Source: Candidatus Obscuribacterales bacterium (GTDB taxonomy: Bacteria; Cyanobacteriota; Vampirovibrionia; Obscuribacterales; Obscuribacteraceae). Taken from it: a DNA stretch of 64,000 nt. The translations under genes were made by a program, and so were the position numbers. Below, piece by piece: positions 1 to 10,290 of this stretch. The stretch spans positions 304,248-368,247 of the forward strand of contig JAKFVU010000082.1 in the NCBI GenBank assembly GCA_021732025.1. Reading direction: 5' to 3'. Each line of letters starts with the position of its first letter. The stretch's first letter is position 1. The notes beneath the pieces are model-generated. The model saw only the letters and a list, made by a program, of their open reading frames with translations, was not told where the DNA came from and searched no databases.

Positions 1-3000
1 AAGGCAATATTGCCTAGAGTAGCCCGCAGCAAAGAGTTAGGACCATTCAAACTAACTGATAATGCGTTTGTTGGTGCATTACTTGAAATTTGCAGATTGC
101 CAGTGCTTGCAATTACCGCACCGCTGCCGTTAACTACTAAGCTAGGGGTGGTAATAATAGTGCTAGCACCAGCGGCTGTGACAGCATTGGCAACTGTGAT
201 AGCTGAATTGTTGCCACTTCCAGATATCACATTTAGAGTACCAGTTGTTGTCACTGCATTATTGATGGCCACATTGGCAGCGTCTCCGCTACCTGCCTGC
301 AACGTCAAGTTGCCCGCTCCCGAATTTATAGCACCAGCAGCAATCAAGTCAGCTCCAACTCCATTGGCACTGAACGAAGTGACACCACTAGATGTATACG
401 CGCCCACTCTAAGATCGCCATTGGCTGTGGCTATAGAAGTTGTAGTGCTAGTGCCGTTAGAAATTACCCGCCCATTTATTTGATTGACACTTACCGCTAC
501 CGCTCCGCCTCTAAGAGATACAGTATTGCCAGCATTAAGTAATCCATTGCTAGGACCAACACCCGTAACCGTAATGCTGCCAGCGGCAGTTGGGTTGAAG
601 AAAATGTCACCTGTGGCAGGTGTGGCAGCATTGATCTGGGCTCCAGCTCCTAAAGTGACAGCTAAAGCCGCACCGGCAGTATTGCTCTGCAAGGTTACAT
701 CGCCAGCAGTAGCAGTGACTGTATTGTTGCCACCGTTCAACAGCAAATTAGGAGTATTCAAAATAATGTTATTACTAGCTAGCAAGTCGGCATTAGTAGC
801 AAAACCAATTTGTCCGCTTGAGGCATTGCTTGACGTGAGAGTCAGACTGCCGCCACTAGTAGTAATGTCGGAGGCAACTGCCATATTGCCAGCACTAGTG
901 AGGACAATATTGCCGGTAGCGTTTATTGCTCCTAGGTTTAATTGTGATCCAACTAAACCGCTGTTGACTGTGAAGGTTGAGCCAGCACCTGTCACTGTTC
1001 CAAGCAGCTGATTAGCACTGGCAGAAACCGCATTGCTGCCACCATTGAGATTGATTACTCCGGCACCACCACTGGCACTGATGATGCCATTGGCGGCCCC
1101 GCCAGTAATAGCGATTGCCCCAGGCACCCCAATAGTATTAAAGCTGACATTGCCATTGGTTGATTGAATAGTTGCCGTCGGGCCGGCCAGCGCTACAGCC
1201 AGAGCTCCGCTAGCCAGGTTGCTCGAGACTTGAAGAGCACCAGACGACTGCACCATACCTGTGCCGTTCACCGCCAATCGCGGAGTCGCAATAGTAGTAT
1301 TGGCACCAACCAGACTGGCGCCATTGGCGACGGTTACTGTCGAACCGGCGAGGTTGCCACTAGAGACAATTAGATTACCATTAGAAGTGGTGCTGCCGTT
1401 AACTGTCACATTAGCATTGGCGCCACTACCCGCCTGCAAAGTAAGATTGCCAACACTGCTGATTGCCCCTCGAGTAATGACATCGGCACCGACACCATTT
1501 GCTTGCAAAAGTGTAATTCCACCAGAGGTTATCGGTCCGGCATTGAGGTCTCCAGCTTGAGTAAGCAGAGCCACAGTGGAACCAGTAGCAGTGGCAGTGC
1601 CAACAATATTGTTCACTTTAACGTCAACAGCGGCAATTCCACCATTGAAGTTAACTAGTGGGGTAGCACCACCTGCCTGAAGCGTACCCAGAGCAGCACC
1701 AGAATTGATAGTAATGGCACCGCTTGCAGCACCATTGAAAGAGAGACTATTAGTAGTAGCAGCCAAAACGCTGCCAGAAGATAGGGTTACAGCAAGTGAA
1801 TTACCAGCCGCATTGCTTGAAATATCTAGCATGCCAGAGGTAGCCTGGATACGACTATTGACACCCAAAGCCAGATTTGGGGTGCTAACGTTTGTGGTGC
1901 CACCACTGGCGCTGATAGCACTGGCCACAGTAACCACAGAGCTGGCGTCTGAACTCGAACGCAGATTTAGCGTACCTGTTGTTGTCACTGCATTATTGAT
2001 GGCCACATTGGCAGCGGCTCCGCTACCGGCCTGTAGCGTCAAGTTACCCGCACCTGAATTTATAGCACCAGCAGCAATCAAGTCAGCTCCAACTCCATTG
2101 GCACTGAAGGAAGTGACACCACTAGATGTATACGCGCCCACTCTAAGATCGCCATTAGCTGTGGCTATAGAAGTTGTAGTGCTGGTGCCGTTAGAAATTA
2201 CCCGCCCATTTATTTGATTGACATTAACCGCTACCGCTCCGCCTCTAAGCGAAACTGTATTGCCAGCATTCAATAATCCATTGATAGGAGCCGGGCCAAC
2301 ACCCGTAACCGTAATGCTGCCAGCGACAGTTGGGTTGAAGAATATGTCACCGGTGGCAGGTGTGGCAGCATTGATCTGGGCTCCAGCTCCTAGAGTGACA
2401 GCTAAAGCCGCACCAGCAGTATTGCTCTGCAAGGTTACATCGCCAGCAGTAGCAGTGACTGTATTGTTGCCACCGTTCAACAGCAAATTAGGAGTATTCA
2501 AAATTACGTTATTACTAGCTAGCAAGTCGGCATTGGTAGCAAAACCAATTTGTCCGCTTGAGGCATTGCTTGAGGTAAGAGTCAGACTGCCGCCACTAGT
2601 AGTAATGTCGGAGGCAACTGCCACATTGCCAGCACTAGTGAGGACAATATTACCGGTAGCGTTTATTGCTCCTAGGTTTAGTTGTGATCCAACTAAACCG
2701 CTGTTGACTGTGAAGGTTGAGCCAGCACCTGTCACTGTTCCAAGCAGCTGAATAGCACTGGCAGAAACCGCATTGCTGCCACCATTGAGATTGATTACTC
2801 CGGCACCACCACTGGCACTGATGATGCCGTTGGCGGCCCCGCCAGTAATTGTAATTGCCCCGGGCACCCCAATAGTATTAAAACTGACATTGCCATTGGT
2901 TGATTGAATAGTTGCCGTCGGGCCGGCCATAGAAGCTGTTAGAGCGTGACTTACAGAATTGCTAGACAGCTGTAAGTCGCCAGTAGAAGCAACTAAAGAG

Positions 3001-6000
3001 GCTCCGGCAGCAACAGTTAGAGCGGGAGTATTGACAGACAAGTTAGGGGCAGTGAGCGATGAACCGGCAAGCAAATCAATACTGGCAGTTCCACTTGAGC
3101 CAGCTGTTAGAACGGTGGTGCCACCTGAGTCAGAAGTGATAACGTTATTAATGGTTATATCTGAATTGGCTCCAGATGTTTGTATGACTAAATTGCCAGC
3201 ACCAGATTCAGTGACAGCCTGATTCAGTATTATGTTTGAAGCGGTTCCGGCACCACTGGTCACTAACGATAAATCACCGCTGCCAGTCTTACTTATAGCT
3301 CCATTAACAGTGATTACACCACCATTGGCAGCTAGACCCGAGGTCTGGAAAGATATTCCGCCGGCGCTGTTGAGTACGCTACCTATGGTAGTTATGTCGC
3401 CGCCTGCACCATTCACAAATGTGGTCACGCCACTTGTGGTAAGGGCACCAACTCTAAGAAGCCCAGAGGCCGCTGTGACATTGAGAGTTCCAGTGTTGCC
3501 ATTGATGCTGCTTGTTGCATCCAGGCGGCCAACATTGACAGATGTCAAAGAAGTATTGCGGGCATTAATGGTCCCGATATTTGCTGCTGCTGCTCGAAGA
3601 GCTCCGCCAACGACAGACCCACTGAGCGCGCCTGTGGCTGAAAAGAATGTAACAGGAAGAATGGGTGTGGCAGTGCTGATACTGATATTACCGACTCCAG
3701 AGCCGATAGTATTTACTCCCCCGGCCACTTGAATAGAGTTGCCCGCCGCATTAGTCTGTTCCGCCACCAGCTCAACATTGCCACCGGATGTCAGTAAAGT
3801 TAGAGCAGCAGGCAATAGAATTCGCCCGTTAGTAGTGCTACCTGCAGTTGGCGCTGCTGCTACCATCGTGAGGTTGCCACCGCCTGTATTGAGACTGGTA
3901 ATAGCATTTGTTGCTAGGTCAATATTGCCACCTACACCAGAACGGCCGCTGACATCGACATTTGCAGTAGGTGTTACAGAATCGAGCGAGCCATTGGCGC
4001 CTGCAGCAAAAAAGGCCGAACCACCATTAGTATTGATTGCAATGGCAGAACCAGAACTTATGCTCCCGTTAGAAACTACTGCAAGGCTAGAGCCTCCAGT
4101 ATTAATGGCACCATTGAGAGCGATCGACTGAGTAGGAGGCACCGCTGCAGCAGAAGGCGAGGCGACCAGCTTGACACTGCCTCCCGACGAAGCTGTGATG
4201 CTAGCCAAAACAAGGTTGGCACCGTTGCCGTGAACTACGGCATTGCCACCGGTGCTGCCCATCATAGACAGACTGCCAAGACTAATTTGTTTTCCGCTGC
4301 TGACAGTAGACCTGTTCTCAGCGAAAAAATTACCGGCGCTAGATACACCGTTTGTTGTAAAAGTAAATGTTGGTGCAGTGATATTGCCGGTTCCATCGCC
4401 ATCTTGATCTGAGAGAAGGGAAATGTTGCCACCATTACCCACTGTAGAGCTAGTACTCAAGTTGCCATTAGAGAGGGTGAGTGTGTCCCCCGCAGACAAG
4501 AGAACATTTCCACCAGAAGTAGCGAAGCTACCGGCGTTTAAATTGATACTTTCGCCAAAATTGTTCGATGTCGCAGTGAAACTACCGCCTTGAGTATTCA
4601 CGGCTCCAAGATTGAGAGTAATAGCACCACCGGCGGAGATGCTGACATTGCCCCCCGACCTAATTGATTGAGCTACCCCGCCTCCAATCTGAATGCGCTG
4701 ATCTGTGGTTCCCGATGCCAGGGGAAAAGCGAAAGAGCCGCCATTAGAGATGTTGCCGCTTGAGTCGTAAGTGACACCACCAGCGCTTACCGTCGGCTGA
4801 GCAAGAGCAACAGTAATATTGCCCGCAGATGTAGCAGGTCCAGAAGCGCTAAGCGAACCAAGCTGTATGCCGACGGCTGCCGCTCCAGCACTTCGCCCCG
4901 CAGCAACAGTAATGTTGCCGTTAGTAAAGCCAGAGCCAGATCCAGCGGTATTAATATTAGAAGTGGTCGGCAGTAAAATAGTACCGTTTCCACTTCCGGC
5001 AGTATTGGCAAAAGCAATTAAGGTAACATTACCACCAGCTCCGCTGCTTCCACTAGCATCAATTAGTGAGACCCCAGCTCCAGTGGTGAGTGTAATATTG
5101 CCACCAGTGGCTGTGCCACCAGTGACATTGACCGTTCCAACCAGGGGTATAGCGCCCGAAGGCGGTGCACCAGCAACGGTGGCAACACCGCCACCGGCTG
5201 CGGCAGTGGTAAAAGCCGCGCCCGCAATCATTGTGATGTCTTGGCCAACACCCGAGCCATTACGGGCAGTTATTGCATAGCCACCTGCTCCAGAATTGGT
5301 AATATTGCCAGAGGCTATGATGGCCAGCTTTTCTCCCACGGTGATATTGCCGGAAATGGCAATATTTCCGGTATTGAAATAAGTTGGATCGCCAACCAAA
5401 CATTGCTCACCGAGGCTTAGAGTATCGGTATTGGCCGAGACATGAGCGGCCTCTCCATAGGTGTTGAGCACTCCGGTTAGCTGATTTACATGAATCTCAG
5501 CTGTGCCGAGACCGGCGTTAACATTGAGTTTTGATGAATGGAAATCACCACCACTAACAGTGACGTTAGCACTGCTCAAATTTTCAGCAGTACGAAAGTT
5601 TATGTTGTCTCGGGCAATTACTCTTCCGGCCAAATTATTGAAATCGATATTTGAGGCCAAAGTTGCAGCAGCAGTGTTTACGTTAACGCTACCTAAAGGT
5701 GCCGTGAGCATTCCGCTATTAACAAAATTACCAGAAAGAGAGTTGAGGTTGAGGTTGCCCGCACTTGCTATCACCGTACCGCTGTTGGTGAAGCTGCCTG
5801 CGCTATTAATAGTTAAAAAGCCAGGAGAGCTTATCATTCCTGAATTGTTTAGAAAACCAGCTGTATTGATAGTAAGACCAGAAGAAGAGAAAAGGCCGCT
5901 ACTAAATGCTGGCGATCCAAGAGATAAGGCAGGCACTGAGGAAGAGTCGCCGCTGAGCAGCCCCGTGACTGTTAAGTTGCCAAAATTGAGAATGGACGAT

Positions 6001-7103
6001 GTCGAACTGTTATTTTGCAAGGCAAAGAAAGAGCCTAGAATACTGGTTGAACCGCTGACCACAAATGGATTACTGACACTAAATCCGACACCACTCAAAG
6101 TGACATTGGTTGGTAGCACCAGACTGCTAAGGGCTCCAGTTTGGTTGGCTAAGAGCGTCAGATTACCTGACTGAGACACTCCAGAGTCTGTCAGAACAAT
6201 ACTCTGAGTGCCTTGTCCCACTACTTGTGTAAGGGCCACATACTGCGATGGTGTTACTAACTGACCTGGATGTATGGTTAAAGCCGTGCCACCAATTACG
6301 GCACCGCTCGAGTTCATTGCCCCACCTACTAAAATTGTCACCGGTTGACTAACCGGAGCAGCAATAGTGGCCTGACTAGAGGAAAGGTCGAGACCCAATC
6401 CGGAAGCAAATACAGTATTAGATCCCGTAGTCAGATAAACAGCCTGATTGGAATCAGAACCAGAAACTGGCGCTGGTGTTGAAATTGATGTTGAAACTGA
6501 AACTGGTGCTGAAGCTAGCGTTGAATCTGATACCGGCGCTAGAACAGGGGCAGGGGCAGAGGCAGAGGGAGAAGCAGCGGCAGAGGCAGCGGCAGATGCC
6601 GTAGCAGCTCCAGCATCCGCTACACTACTTGTAGTATTAAGACTATGACTGGCGGTTAAAGTTGAAGGCACATCAGGAGTCAGCGTTACCCCCGATACAG
6701 CCGGTATCAAGCCGCCCACAGCATCCACCTGTGGCATTCCCGGCGCCGGTGGAACAGCTGGTCCTTGATGGCCGGTTCCGCTCTGACTATCAGTCGAAGT
6801 ACCAGGAAGCTTATCTCCAGTGGTAATGACGATGCCTTGAGTGGCACTTCCCATTGTTGTCAGACTTTGAACATTACTACCTGCGACATCAATACTTTGG
6901 GCGCCTGTATTGACTGTTGCAGGACCACTATAGGTTTGTGCATAAGCACGCACTTCGGTTAACTTGGGACTGGCGGCCAACAAGAATATAGAAGCTGCAA
7001 TAAGCTTGCTCCGCAGGCCTTTTAGTTCAATGGCCTTGCCGTTTCTAAGATTACAATTGACAGCAAGCGAAGTGCTGACTAAACAAAAGAACCTTCGAGG
7101 CAA
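1..7103 (-). CDS. Giant filamentous haemagglutinin-like adhesin, N-terminal part (C-terminus beyond left edge)
   Basis: The minus-strand frame is open from 7103 to the window edge (about 2,367 residues). I read it in several stretches and found no stop. The start is TTG at 7103, preceded by AAGGAG with 7-nt spacing; no in-frame ATG occurs for about 80 codons. Residues 1 to about 55 form a long signal-like leader with a hydrophobic core (LIAASIFLLAA) and a likely cut after VRAYA. An Ala/Pro/Ser-rich linker follows (about residues 130-210). The rest is Gly/Asn/Ser/Thr-rich repeats of the type GNITL, GNVSI and NLSVN, as in right-handed beta-helix adhesins. Such proteins usually sit on the cell surface or are secreted. 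I saw no canonical TPS domain, and the adjacent barrel gene shows no FhaC-type POTRA signature, so the export route is unknown. A large near-identical internal duplication lies at 231-2929. Family assignment is confident; ligand and function are not known. Confidence 0.85.
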   Translation of the reverse strand, partial: MPRRFFCLVSTSLAVNCNLRNGKAIELKGLRSKLIAASIFLLAASPKLTEVRAYAQTYSGPATVNTGAQSIDVAGSNVQSLTTMGSATQGIVITTGDKLPGTSTDSQSGTGHQGPAVPPAPGMPQVDAVGGLIPAVSGVTLTPDVPSTLTASHSLNTTSSVADAGAATASAAASAAASPSASAPAPVLAPVSDSTLASAPVSVSTSISTPAPVSGSDSNQAVYLTTGSNTVFASGLGLDLSSSQATIAAPVSQPVTILVGGAMNSSGAVIGGTALTIHPGQLVTPSQYVALTQVVGQGTQSIVLTDSGVSQSGNLTLLANQTGALSSLVLPTNVTLSGVGFSVSNPFVVSGSTSILGSFFALQNNSSTSSILNFGNLTVTGLLSGDSSSVPALSLGSPAFSSGLFSSSGLTINTAGFLNNSGMISSPGFLTINSAGSFTNSGTVIASAGNLNLNSLSGNFVNSGMLTAPLGSVNVNTAAATLASNIDFNNLAGRVIARDNINFRTAENLSSANVTVSGGDFHSSKLNVNAGLGTAEIHVNQLTGVLNTYGEAAHVSANTDTLSLGEQCLVGDPTYFNTGNIAISGNITVGEKLAIIASGNITNSGAGGYAITARNGSGVGQDITMIAGAAFTTAAAGGGVATVAGAPPSGAIPLVGTVNVTGGTATGGNITLTTGAGVSLIDASGSSGAGGNVTLIAFANTAGSGNGTILLPTTSNINTAGSGSGFTNGNITVAAGRSAGAAAVGIQLGSLSASGPATSAGNITVALAQPTVSAGGVTYDSSGNISNGGSFAFPLASGTTDQRIQIGGGVAQSIRSGGNVSISAGGAITLNLGAVNTQGGSFTATSNNFGESINLNAGSFATSGGNVLLSAGDTLTLSNGNLSTSSTVGNGGNISLLSDQDGDGTGNITAPTFTFTTNGVSSAGNFFAENRSTVSSGKQISLGSLSMMGSTGGNAVVHGNGANLVLASITASSGGSVKLVASPSAAAVPPTQSIALNGAINTGGSSLAVVSNGSISSGSAIAINTNGGSAFFAAGANGSLDSVTPTANVDVSGRSGVGGNIDLATNAITSLNTGGGNLTMVAAAPTAGSTTNGRILLPAALTLLTSGGNVELVAEQTNAAGNSIQVAGGVNTIGSGVGNISISTATPILPVTFFSATGALSGSVVGGALRAAAANIGTINARNTSLTSVNVGRLDATSSINGNTGTLNVTAASGLLRVGALTTSGVTTFVNGAGGDITTIGSVLNSAGGISFQTSGLAANGGVITVNGAISKTGSGDLSLVTSGAGTASNIILNQAVTESGAGNLVIQTSGANSDITINNVITSDSGGTTVLTAGSSGTASIDLLAGSSLTAPNLSVNTPALTVAAGASLVASTGDLQLSSNSVSHALTASMAGPTATIQSTNGNVSFNTIGVPGAITITGGAANGIISASGGAGVINLNGGSNAVSASAIQLLGTVTGAGSTFTVNSGLVGSQLNLGAINATGNIVLTSAGNVAVASDITTSGGSLTLTSSNASSGQIGFATNADLLASNNVILNTPNLLLNGGNNTVTATAGDVTLQSNTAGAALAVTLGAGAQINAATPATGDIFFNPTVAGSITVTGVGPAPINGLLNAGNTVSLRGGAVAVNVNQINGRVISNGTSTTTSIATANGDLRVGAYTSSGVTSFSANGVGADLIAAGAINSGAGNLTLQAGSGAAANVAINNAVTTTGTLNLRSSSDASSVVTVASAISASGGTTNVSTPNLALGVNSRIQATSGMLDISSNAAGNSLAVTLSSGSVLAATTNSLSFNGAASGAITINSGAALGTLQAGGATPLVNFNGGIAAVDVKVNNIVGTATATGSTVALLTQAGDLNAGPITSGGITLLQANGVGADVITRGAISSVGNLTLQAGSGANANVTVNGSTTSNGNLIVSSGNLAGSTVTVANGASLVGANTTIATPRLAVNGTGMVQSSGALQVSSNLASGALAVALAGPTATIQSTNGNVSFNTIGVPGAIAITGGAANGIISASGGAGVINLNGGSNAVSASANQLLGTVTGAGSTFTVNSGLVGSQLNLGAINATGNIVLTSAGNMAVASDITTSGGSLTLTSSNASSGQIGFATNADLLASNNIILNTPNLLLNGGNNTVTATAGDVTLQSNTAGAALAVTLGAGAQINAATPATGDIFFNPTAAGSITVTGVGPSNGLLNAGNTVSLRGGAVAVSVNQINGRVISNGTSTTTSIATANGDLRVGAYTSSGVTSFSANGVGADLIAAGAINSGAGNLTLQAGSGDAANVAINNAVTTTGTLNVISGSGNNSAITVANAVTAAGASTIITTPSLVVNGSGAVIASTGNLQISSNAPTNALSVSLNGPNSLLRATLGNIA
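231..1189 (-). repeat. Long intragenic direct repeat, copy nearest the left edge
   Basis: About 960 bp nearly identical to 1965-2929, in the same frame of the adhesin. The offset is 1734 bp at the left end and 1740 bp at the right end, because the other copy carries 6 extra bases near 2290. Only scattered substitutions separate the copies. Each copy encodes about 320 residues of beta-helix repeat. More diverged homologous units lie before and between the copies. Confidence 0.85.
1965..2929 (-). repeat. Long intragenic direct repeat, second copy
   Basis: Partner of 231-1189. It contains the 6-bp in-frame insertion near 2290 (two extra residues). The high identity inside otherwise diverged repeats points to recent duplication or gene conversion, and is also a place where short-read assembly could fail. 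Confidence 0.85.
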
Positions 7104-7348
7104 AGTAAGACTCCTTTTGTACCTAAATAGCAGCACAATCTCTATCTGGTACTTGGACCAATTGGTCCAGTTTTTGAAATCGGCTCGTCATCTTGCCTCC
7201 CGAGGCAATGTGCACGCAACGACAACGCAGTATCTATCTGTTAAAATATAACACAGTAAATAAGACCTTGGCCGTTTCATTAGAAGCTTGCGAAGGCATG
7301 CCCTCACTCACAATTGTTATCACGAAAGAAAAGTCTTACCATCGCCCA

Positions 7349-8563
7349 ATGTTCAATGGCAAAATCCTGACTAAATGCCTTTCGGCAGCGGTTTTTGCCG
7401 GGCTCATTTTCGCTTCAGGTGTAGCGGCGCAACAGTTCACGCCCAGCACTCAAAATTTTTCGCCAATTAGACTCAATCAACAACCTTTACCGAATCTCCC
7501 AAGTTTAATACCGACCGATGTCACACCAATAGGTCTCGGTCGCGAACGGGAATTGCTTCGGCCAGGTAAGACATTTTACTTGTTGCAAAAGCTGCCAAGC
7601 CGCATGTGGATCAATGGCAGTGTGGAAGTGAGTCAACGCGGTGAAACAAACGTCTTCTTCACAAACTCGAACAGAAAGGCTGACTATGTCTTCAGAGCAT
7701 TGCCTAACCTTTCAGTCGGTTATCGCATATTGCCCCGTACAAGCCTCTACACAAATTATTTTGTACTGAAAGACGTATTCGCTGACAACGGTCGTTTGAG
7801 CTATCCCACGACTCAGTCACTAGCATGGGGAGTTCGTCATGAAATTCCCATTCGCAATCGCACCAACTTGCAGTTTGACTTGCAAGCACGAGAGTTGTGG
7901 CAAGCCAGTCATTTCCGCCAATTTGATTTTTTACCTGGGGTAACCTTGACCCATGTTCTCAACCCGAACACAATTGCCTTCGGTAACATCCAATTACAGC
8001 TCCGTGGTAAAAACTATTTCCAGGCGCCGACCCGTGAAATAGACCCGTTCTACACTCTCGGAATTCTCCATAAGCGTGGGCCCTATACATTTTCGTTTGT
8101 AGATACATTTGTCTGCAATTTTAGAAACGGCAATGCCATTCCTAGTCAGGGCAACCTCGCTATGATCTCCCAAATTGAAGCTTCTCGAGAAGTGAGTAAA
8201 AAAATTCCTGGCTTGGTTACATTTGTCAGAGCAGAGCCAATCTTTAACTGGAACTCGCGGGGAGTGCCAGGTATAAGTGGGTTCGACTTCCGTATATTTG
8301 GGGGCTTGCGTTACAGCTTTAACAAAGCGGCTACAAGTGTAGCGGTTGACCAACTGAGAAAACAGTTGCAGAAATCGGAAACACCAGCAGAAGAGAAACC
8401 CGTTGAGACACCTAATCTACCCGAGAATCAGCCACTACCAGATAGCTCGAGTAGCGAGGCAAAACAAGAAAGCACCGATACCGATACCAATACCAATACC
8501 AATACCAATACCAATGCCAGTACCGATACCGATACTTCCACCAATAAGAACCTAAATCCATAA
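7349..8563 (+). CDS. Putative outer-membrane beta-barrel protein with Asn/Asp-Thr tail
   Basis: 404 residues from ATG 7349. This start was chosen because it directly yields a signal peptide (hydrophobic LSAAVFAGLIFASG, cut after GVAA); a longer frame exists upstream but would bury it. The mature part is rich in alternating hydrophobic/polar strands with aromatic residues (SVGYRILPRTSLYTNYF, FRIFGGLRYSF), typical of an outer-membrane barrel, but I do not recognise a named family. The C-terminal ~60 residues are acidic and low-complexity, ending in Thr-Asp/Thr-Asn repeats. It is divergently oriented to the adhesin across 245 bp and is followed after 16 bp by a secreted TPR gene, probably in one operon. 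A role in surface display or secretion is only a guess from context. Confidence 0.6.
   Translation: MFNGKILTKCLSAAVFAGLIFASGVAAQQFTPSTQNFSPIRLNQQPLPNLPSLIPTDVTPIGLGRERELLRPGKTFYLLQKLPSRMWINGSVEVSQRGETNVFFTNSNRKADYVFRALPNLSVGYRILPRTSLYTNYFVLKDVFADNGRLSYPTTQSLAWGVRHEIPIRNRTNLQFDLQARELWQASHFRQFDFLPGVTLTHVLNPNTIAFGNIQLQLRGKNYFQAPTREIDPFYTLGILHKRGPYTFSFVDTFVCNFRNGNAIPSQGNLAMISQIEASREVSKKIPGLVTFVRAEPIFNWNSRGVPGISGFDFRIFGGLRYSFNKAATSVAVDQLRKQLQKSETPAEEKPVETPNLPENQPLPDSSSSEAKQESTDTDTNTNTNTNTNASTDTDTSTNKNLNP
8474..8533 (+). repeat. Hexanucleotide microsatellite (ACCGAT/ACCAAT)
   Basis: Ten 6-bp units: two ACCGAT, five ACCAAT, one GCCAGT, two ACCGAT. They encode the Thr-Asp/Thr-Asn tail of the barrel protein. 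Because the unit is 6 bp, slippage would change tail length but not the reading frame. Confidence 0.9.
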
Positions 8564-8579
8564 CTAGAACAATTTGTTC

Positions 8580-9659
8580 ATGCTCAAGTTAAATCTACTT
8601 TCAACCCTTGTTCTACCAATGCTAATCGGTAGTCAGTCGGCTTGGGCACAGGTAGAATCTAAAGTTAGCCCCAGCAATACTTCAGTGCCGCGCACCGCCA
8701 ACGACACCACTGAGAATTCTCGGACATTCTCACTTGGAGTAACAAGAACTCTAGGGCTAACCAAACACCATGCCATCGAAAAGCTCGATCTTGGTAATTT
8801 CAATTTGTTTAATGGCAATACCAAACAAGCAATCACCGCATATAAAGCAGCCCTAGCAATAGTTCCGGACAACTGGGAGGCTCACTACGGCCTGTGCAAT
8901 TGCTACGTCAGCAATAGAAACTATGCTCAGGCAATTGCAGAGTGCCAGGTGATGCTACAGCTCAAGCCAAACGACAAAACAGCACTCTTACTTCTGGGCA
9001 ACCTCTTAAAAAGCCAAGGTAGAATTTCCGAATCTATTGTTACGTTGCAGAAAGCAGAAAAGTTAGGGGCTCATGGTAGCAGCCTACATACCTCTCTAGG
9101 TCTAGCTTTGGCTCAAAGCGATAAGCTAGATGAGGCCATGGCTCACCTCAATATCGCCATTGCCGAAGAAAAGAAAGGTGCCAATGCCGATGCCCATCTA
9201 GGCAAAGCTGTAGTTCTCTATAAGCAATCATCCAAGCAAGAGGCCCTCGGCGAGTGTGATAAAGCCATTCTTGCGCGAGGCGGGAATTATCCCCAAGCGC
9301 GGAATTTCAAAGCAGAAATTCTCGTAAACCTAGGCCGCTTAGACGAAGCGAAACAAGAGTATCTTACCGAGATTGGTAAAGAAGATGCACTACCTAGCTG
9401 CTTCCAGTCTCTAGGAAACATCTATTTGAAAGAAGGTAACCTCGCTGAAGCCTCGAAAACATTCGACTTGGGCATGAAATGGTATCCCCGAGATGGCGAC
9501 ATCAGCTTAGGCAGGGCCGTTACTTTAGAGAAGCAAAAAAGAACCGACGAAGCGATCATGGCTTTTCAGCAATCACTCAGTCTGATTAAAGACAAAGCAA
9601 AATTGGCTATTTGGCAAAAGCATTTATCAGAGCTGCAGGCTCTAAATAGTGTTAACTGA
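8580..9659 (+). CDS. Secreted TPR protein
   Basis: 359 residues from ATG 8580; a TTG two codons earlier is also possible, and neither has a clear ribosome-binding site, so coupling to the barrel gene 16 bp upstream is likely. The signal peptide is MLKLNLLSTLVLPMLIGSQS followed by AWA. The remainder is consecutive tetratricopeptide repeats (e.g. KQAITAYKAALAIVPDNWEA, AQAIAECQVMLQLKPND, TDEAIMAFQQSL). TPR solenoids bind proteins or peptides; the partner is unknown, but export and gene order suggest a periplasmic assembly or scaffold role for the preceding barrel. It converges on the ompH-like gene with a 10-bp gap. Confidence 0.8.
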   Translation: MLKLNLLSTLVLPMLIGSQSAWAQVESKVSPSNTSVPRTANDTTENSRTFSLGVTRTLGLTKHHAIEKLDLGNFNLFNGNTKQAITAYKAALAIVPDNWEAHYGLCNCYVSNRNYAQAIAECQVMLQLKPNDKTALLLLGNLLKSQGRISESIVTLQKAEKLGAHGSSLHTSLGLALAQSDKLDEAMAHLNIAIAEEKKGANADAHLGKAVVLYKQSSKQEALGECDKAILARGGNYPQARNFKAEILVNLGRLDEAKQEYLTEIGKEDALPSCFQSLGNIYLKEGNLAEASKTFDLGMKWYPRDGDISLGRAVTLEKQKRTDEAIMAFQQSLSLIKDKAKLAIWQKHLSELQALNSVN

Positions 9660-9669
9660 TGAGAATTAG

Positions 9670-10245
9670 CTATTTAGCTTTTGGTTCAGCTGCGGCAGCG
9701 GCCTTGGCTGGCTCAGACTTGCTCAGCTGAGAAGCAGGGCTAATTTTTTTCATGATATCGGCAGTAACATCAACACCGTTATCTATTACTTTCTGTCCGC
9801 CAGCATAAACGCCAGCACCATCAATGACCAAATCAAGACCTTTCTCTTGGGCTACTTGGTTGACTGTCTGAAAGATTTTTTCGGTAGCCTGAGCTGTGGC
9901 AGTCTGCACCAATTGTGCCAAAGCCTGCTGCTTAGCATTAATTTCAGACTGAATATCAGAAGTGAGTTTTTTCAATTCTTCTGGTGTGCGCTTTTCTTCT
10001 TGTGCTTTCTGTAGGCGGCGATTGGCTTGCTCAACTTCTCTTTTTAGTTGGCTCTCGGCCTGTAAGCGCAAAGTCTCAGAACCAGCAGTCTCAGGACAAG
10101 AAATTTTCACCAGATTGAGATTGAAATAGCCAATTTTTAGAGATGCTGGGGTCGCAGCCTTCTGGGCATAGGCAGGTTGACCGAGGAGTAGAACGACAGA
10201 AGCGATTAGAGGAAGAGAAAAGTTAAATTTGCTTATTGCCTTCAT
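9670..10245 (-). CDS. OmpH/Skp-family periplasmic chaperone
   Basis: 191 residues. ATG 10245 is preferred over a GTG 12 bp upstream because GGGTGG lies 8 nt before it and the signal peptide then starts cleanly (MKAISKFNFSLPLIASVVLLL, cut after QPAYA). The mature protein has a beta segment (KIGYFNLNLVK), a long charged coiled-coil hairpin (about residues 60-115, LQAESQLKREVEQANRRLQK), and a second beta part (GLDLVIDGAGVYAGG) followed by DVTADIMKK. This is the Skp/OmpH layout. Skp proteins hold unfolded outer-membrane proteins in the periplasm. The Ala/Lys-rich C-terminal tail is an add-on. It is close to the outer-membrane barrel gene, which fits the role. Confidence 0.85.
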   Translation of the reverse strand: MKAISKFNFSLPLIASVVLLLGQPAYAQKAATPASLKIGYFNLNLVKISCPETAGSETLRLQAESQLKREVEQANRRLQKAQEEKRTPEELKKLTSDIQSEINAKQQALAQLVQTATAQATEKIFQTVNQVAQEKGLDLVIDGAGVYAGGQKVIDNGVDVTADIMKKISPASQLSKSEPAKAAAAAEPKAK

Positions 10246-10290
10246 CCTAAACACCACCCTTCTATAACTTAGTCATTACCTTGTAAAGAT

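Noticed and set aside
10..6174. Long plus-strand open frames rich in Pro, Val, Ala and Leu
   Set aside because: They are antisense shadows of the minus-strand adhesin repeats. The translations are low-complexity, lack ribosome-binding sites, and the opposite frame reads as a continuous beta-helix protein with a good start.
1..8563. Two-partner secretion system (TpsA plus TpsB)
   Set aside because: The barrel protein at 7349 lacks visible POTRA/FhaC features and the adhesin lacks an evident TPS domain.
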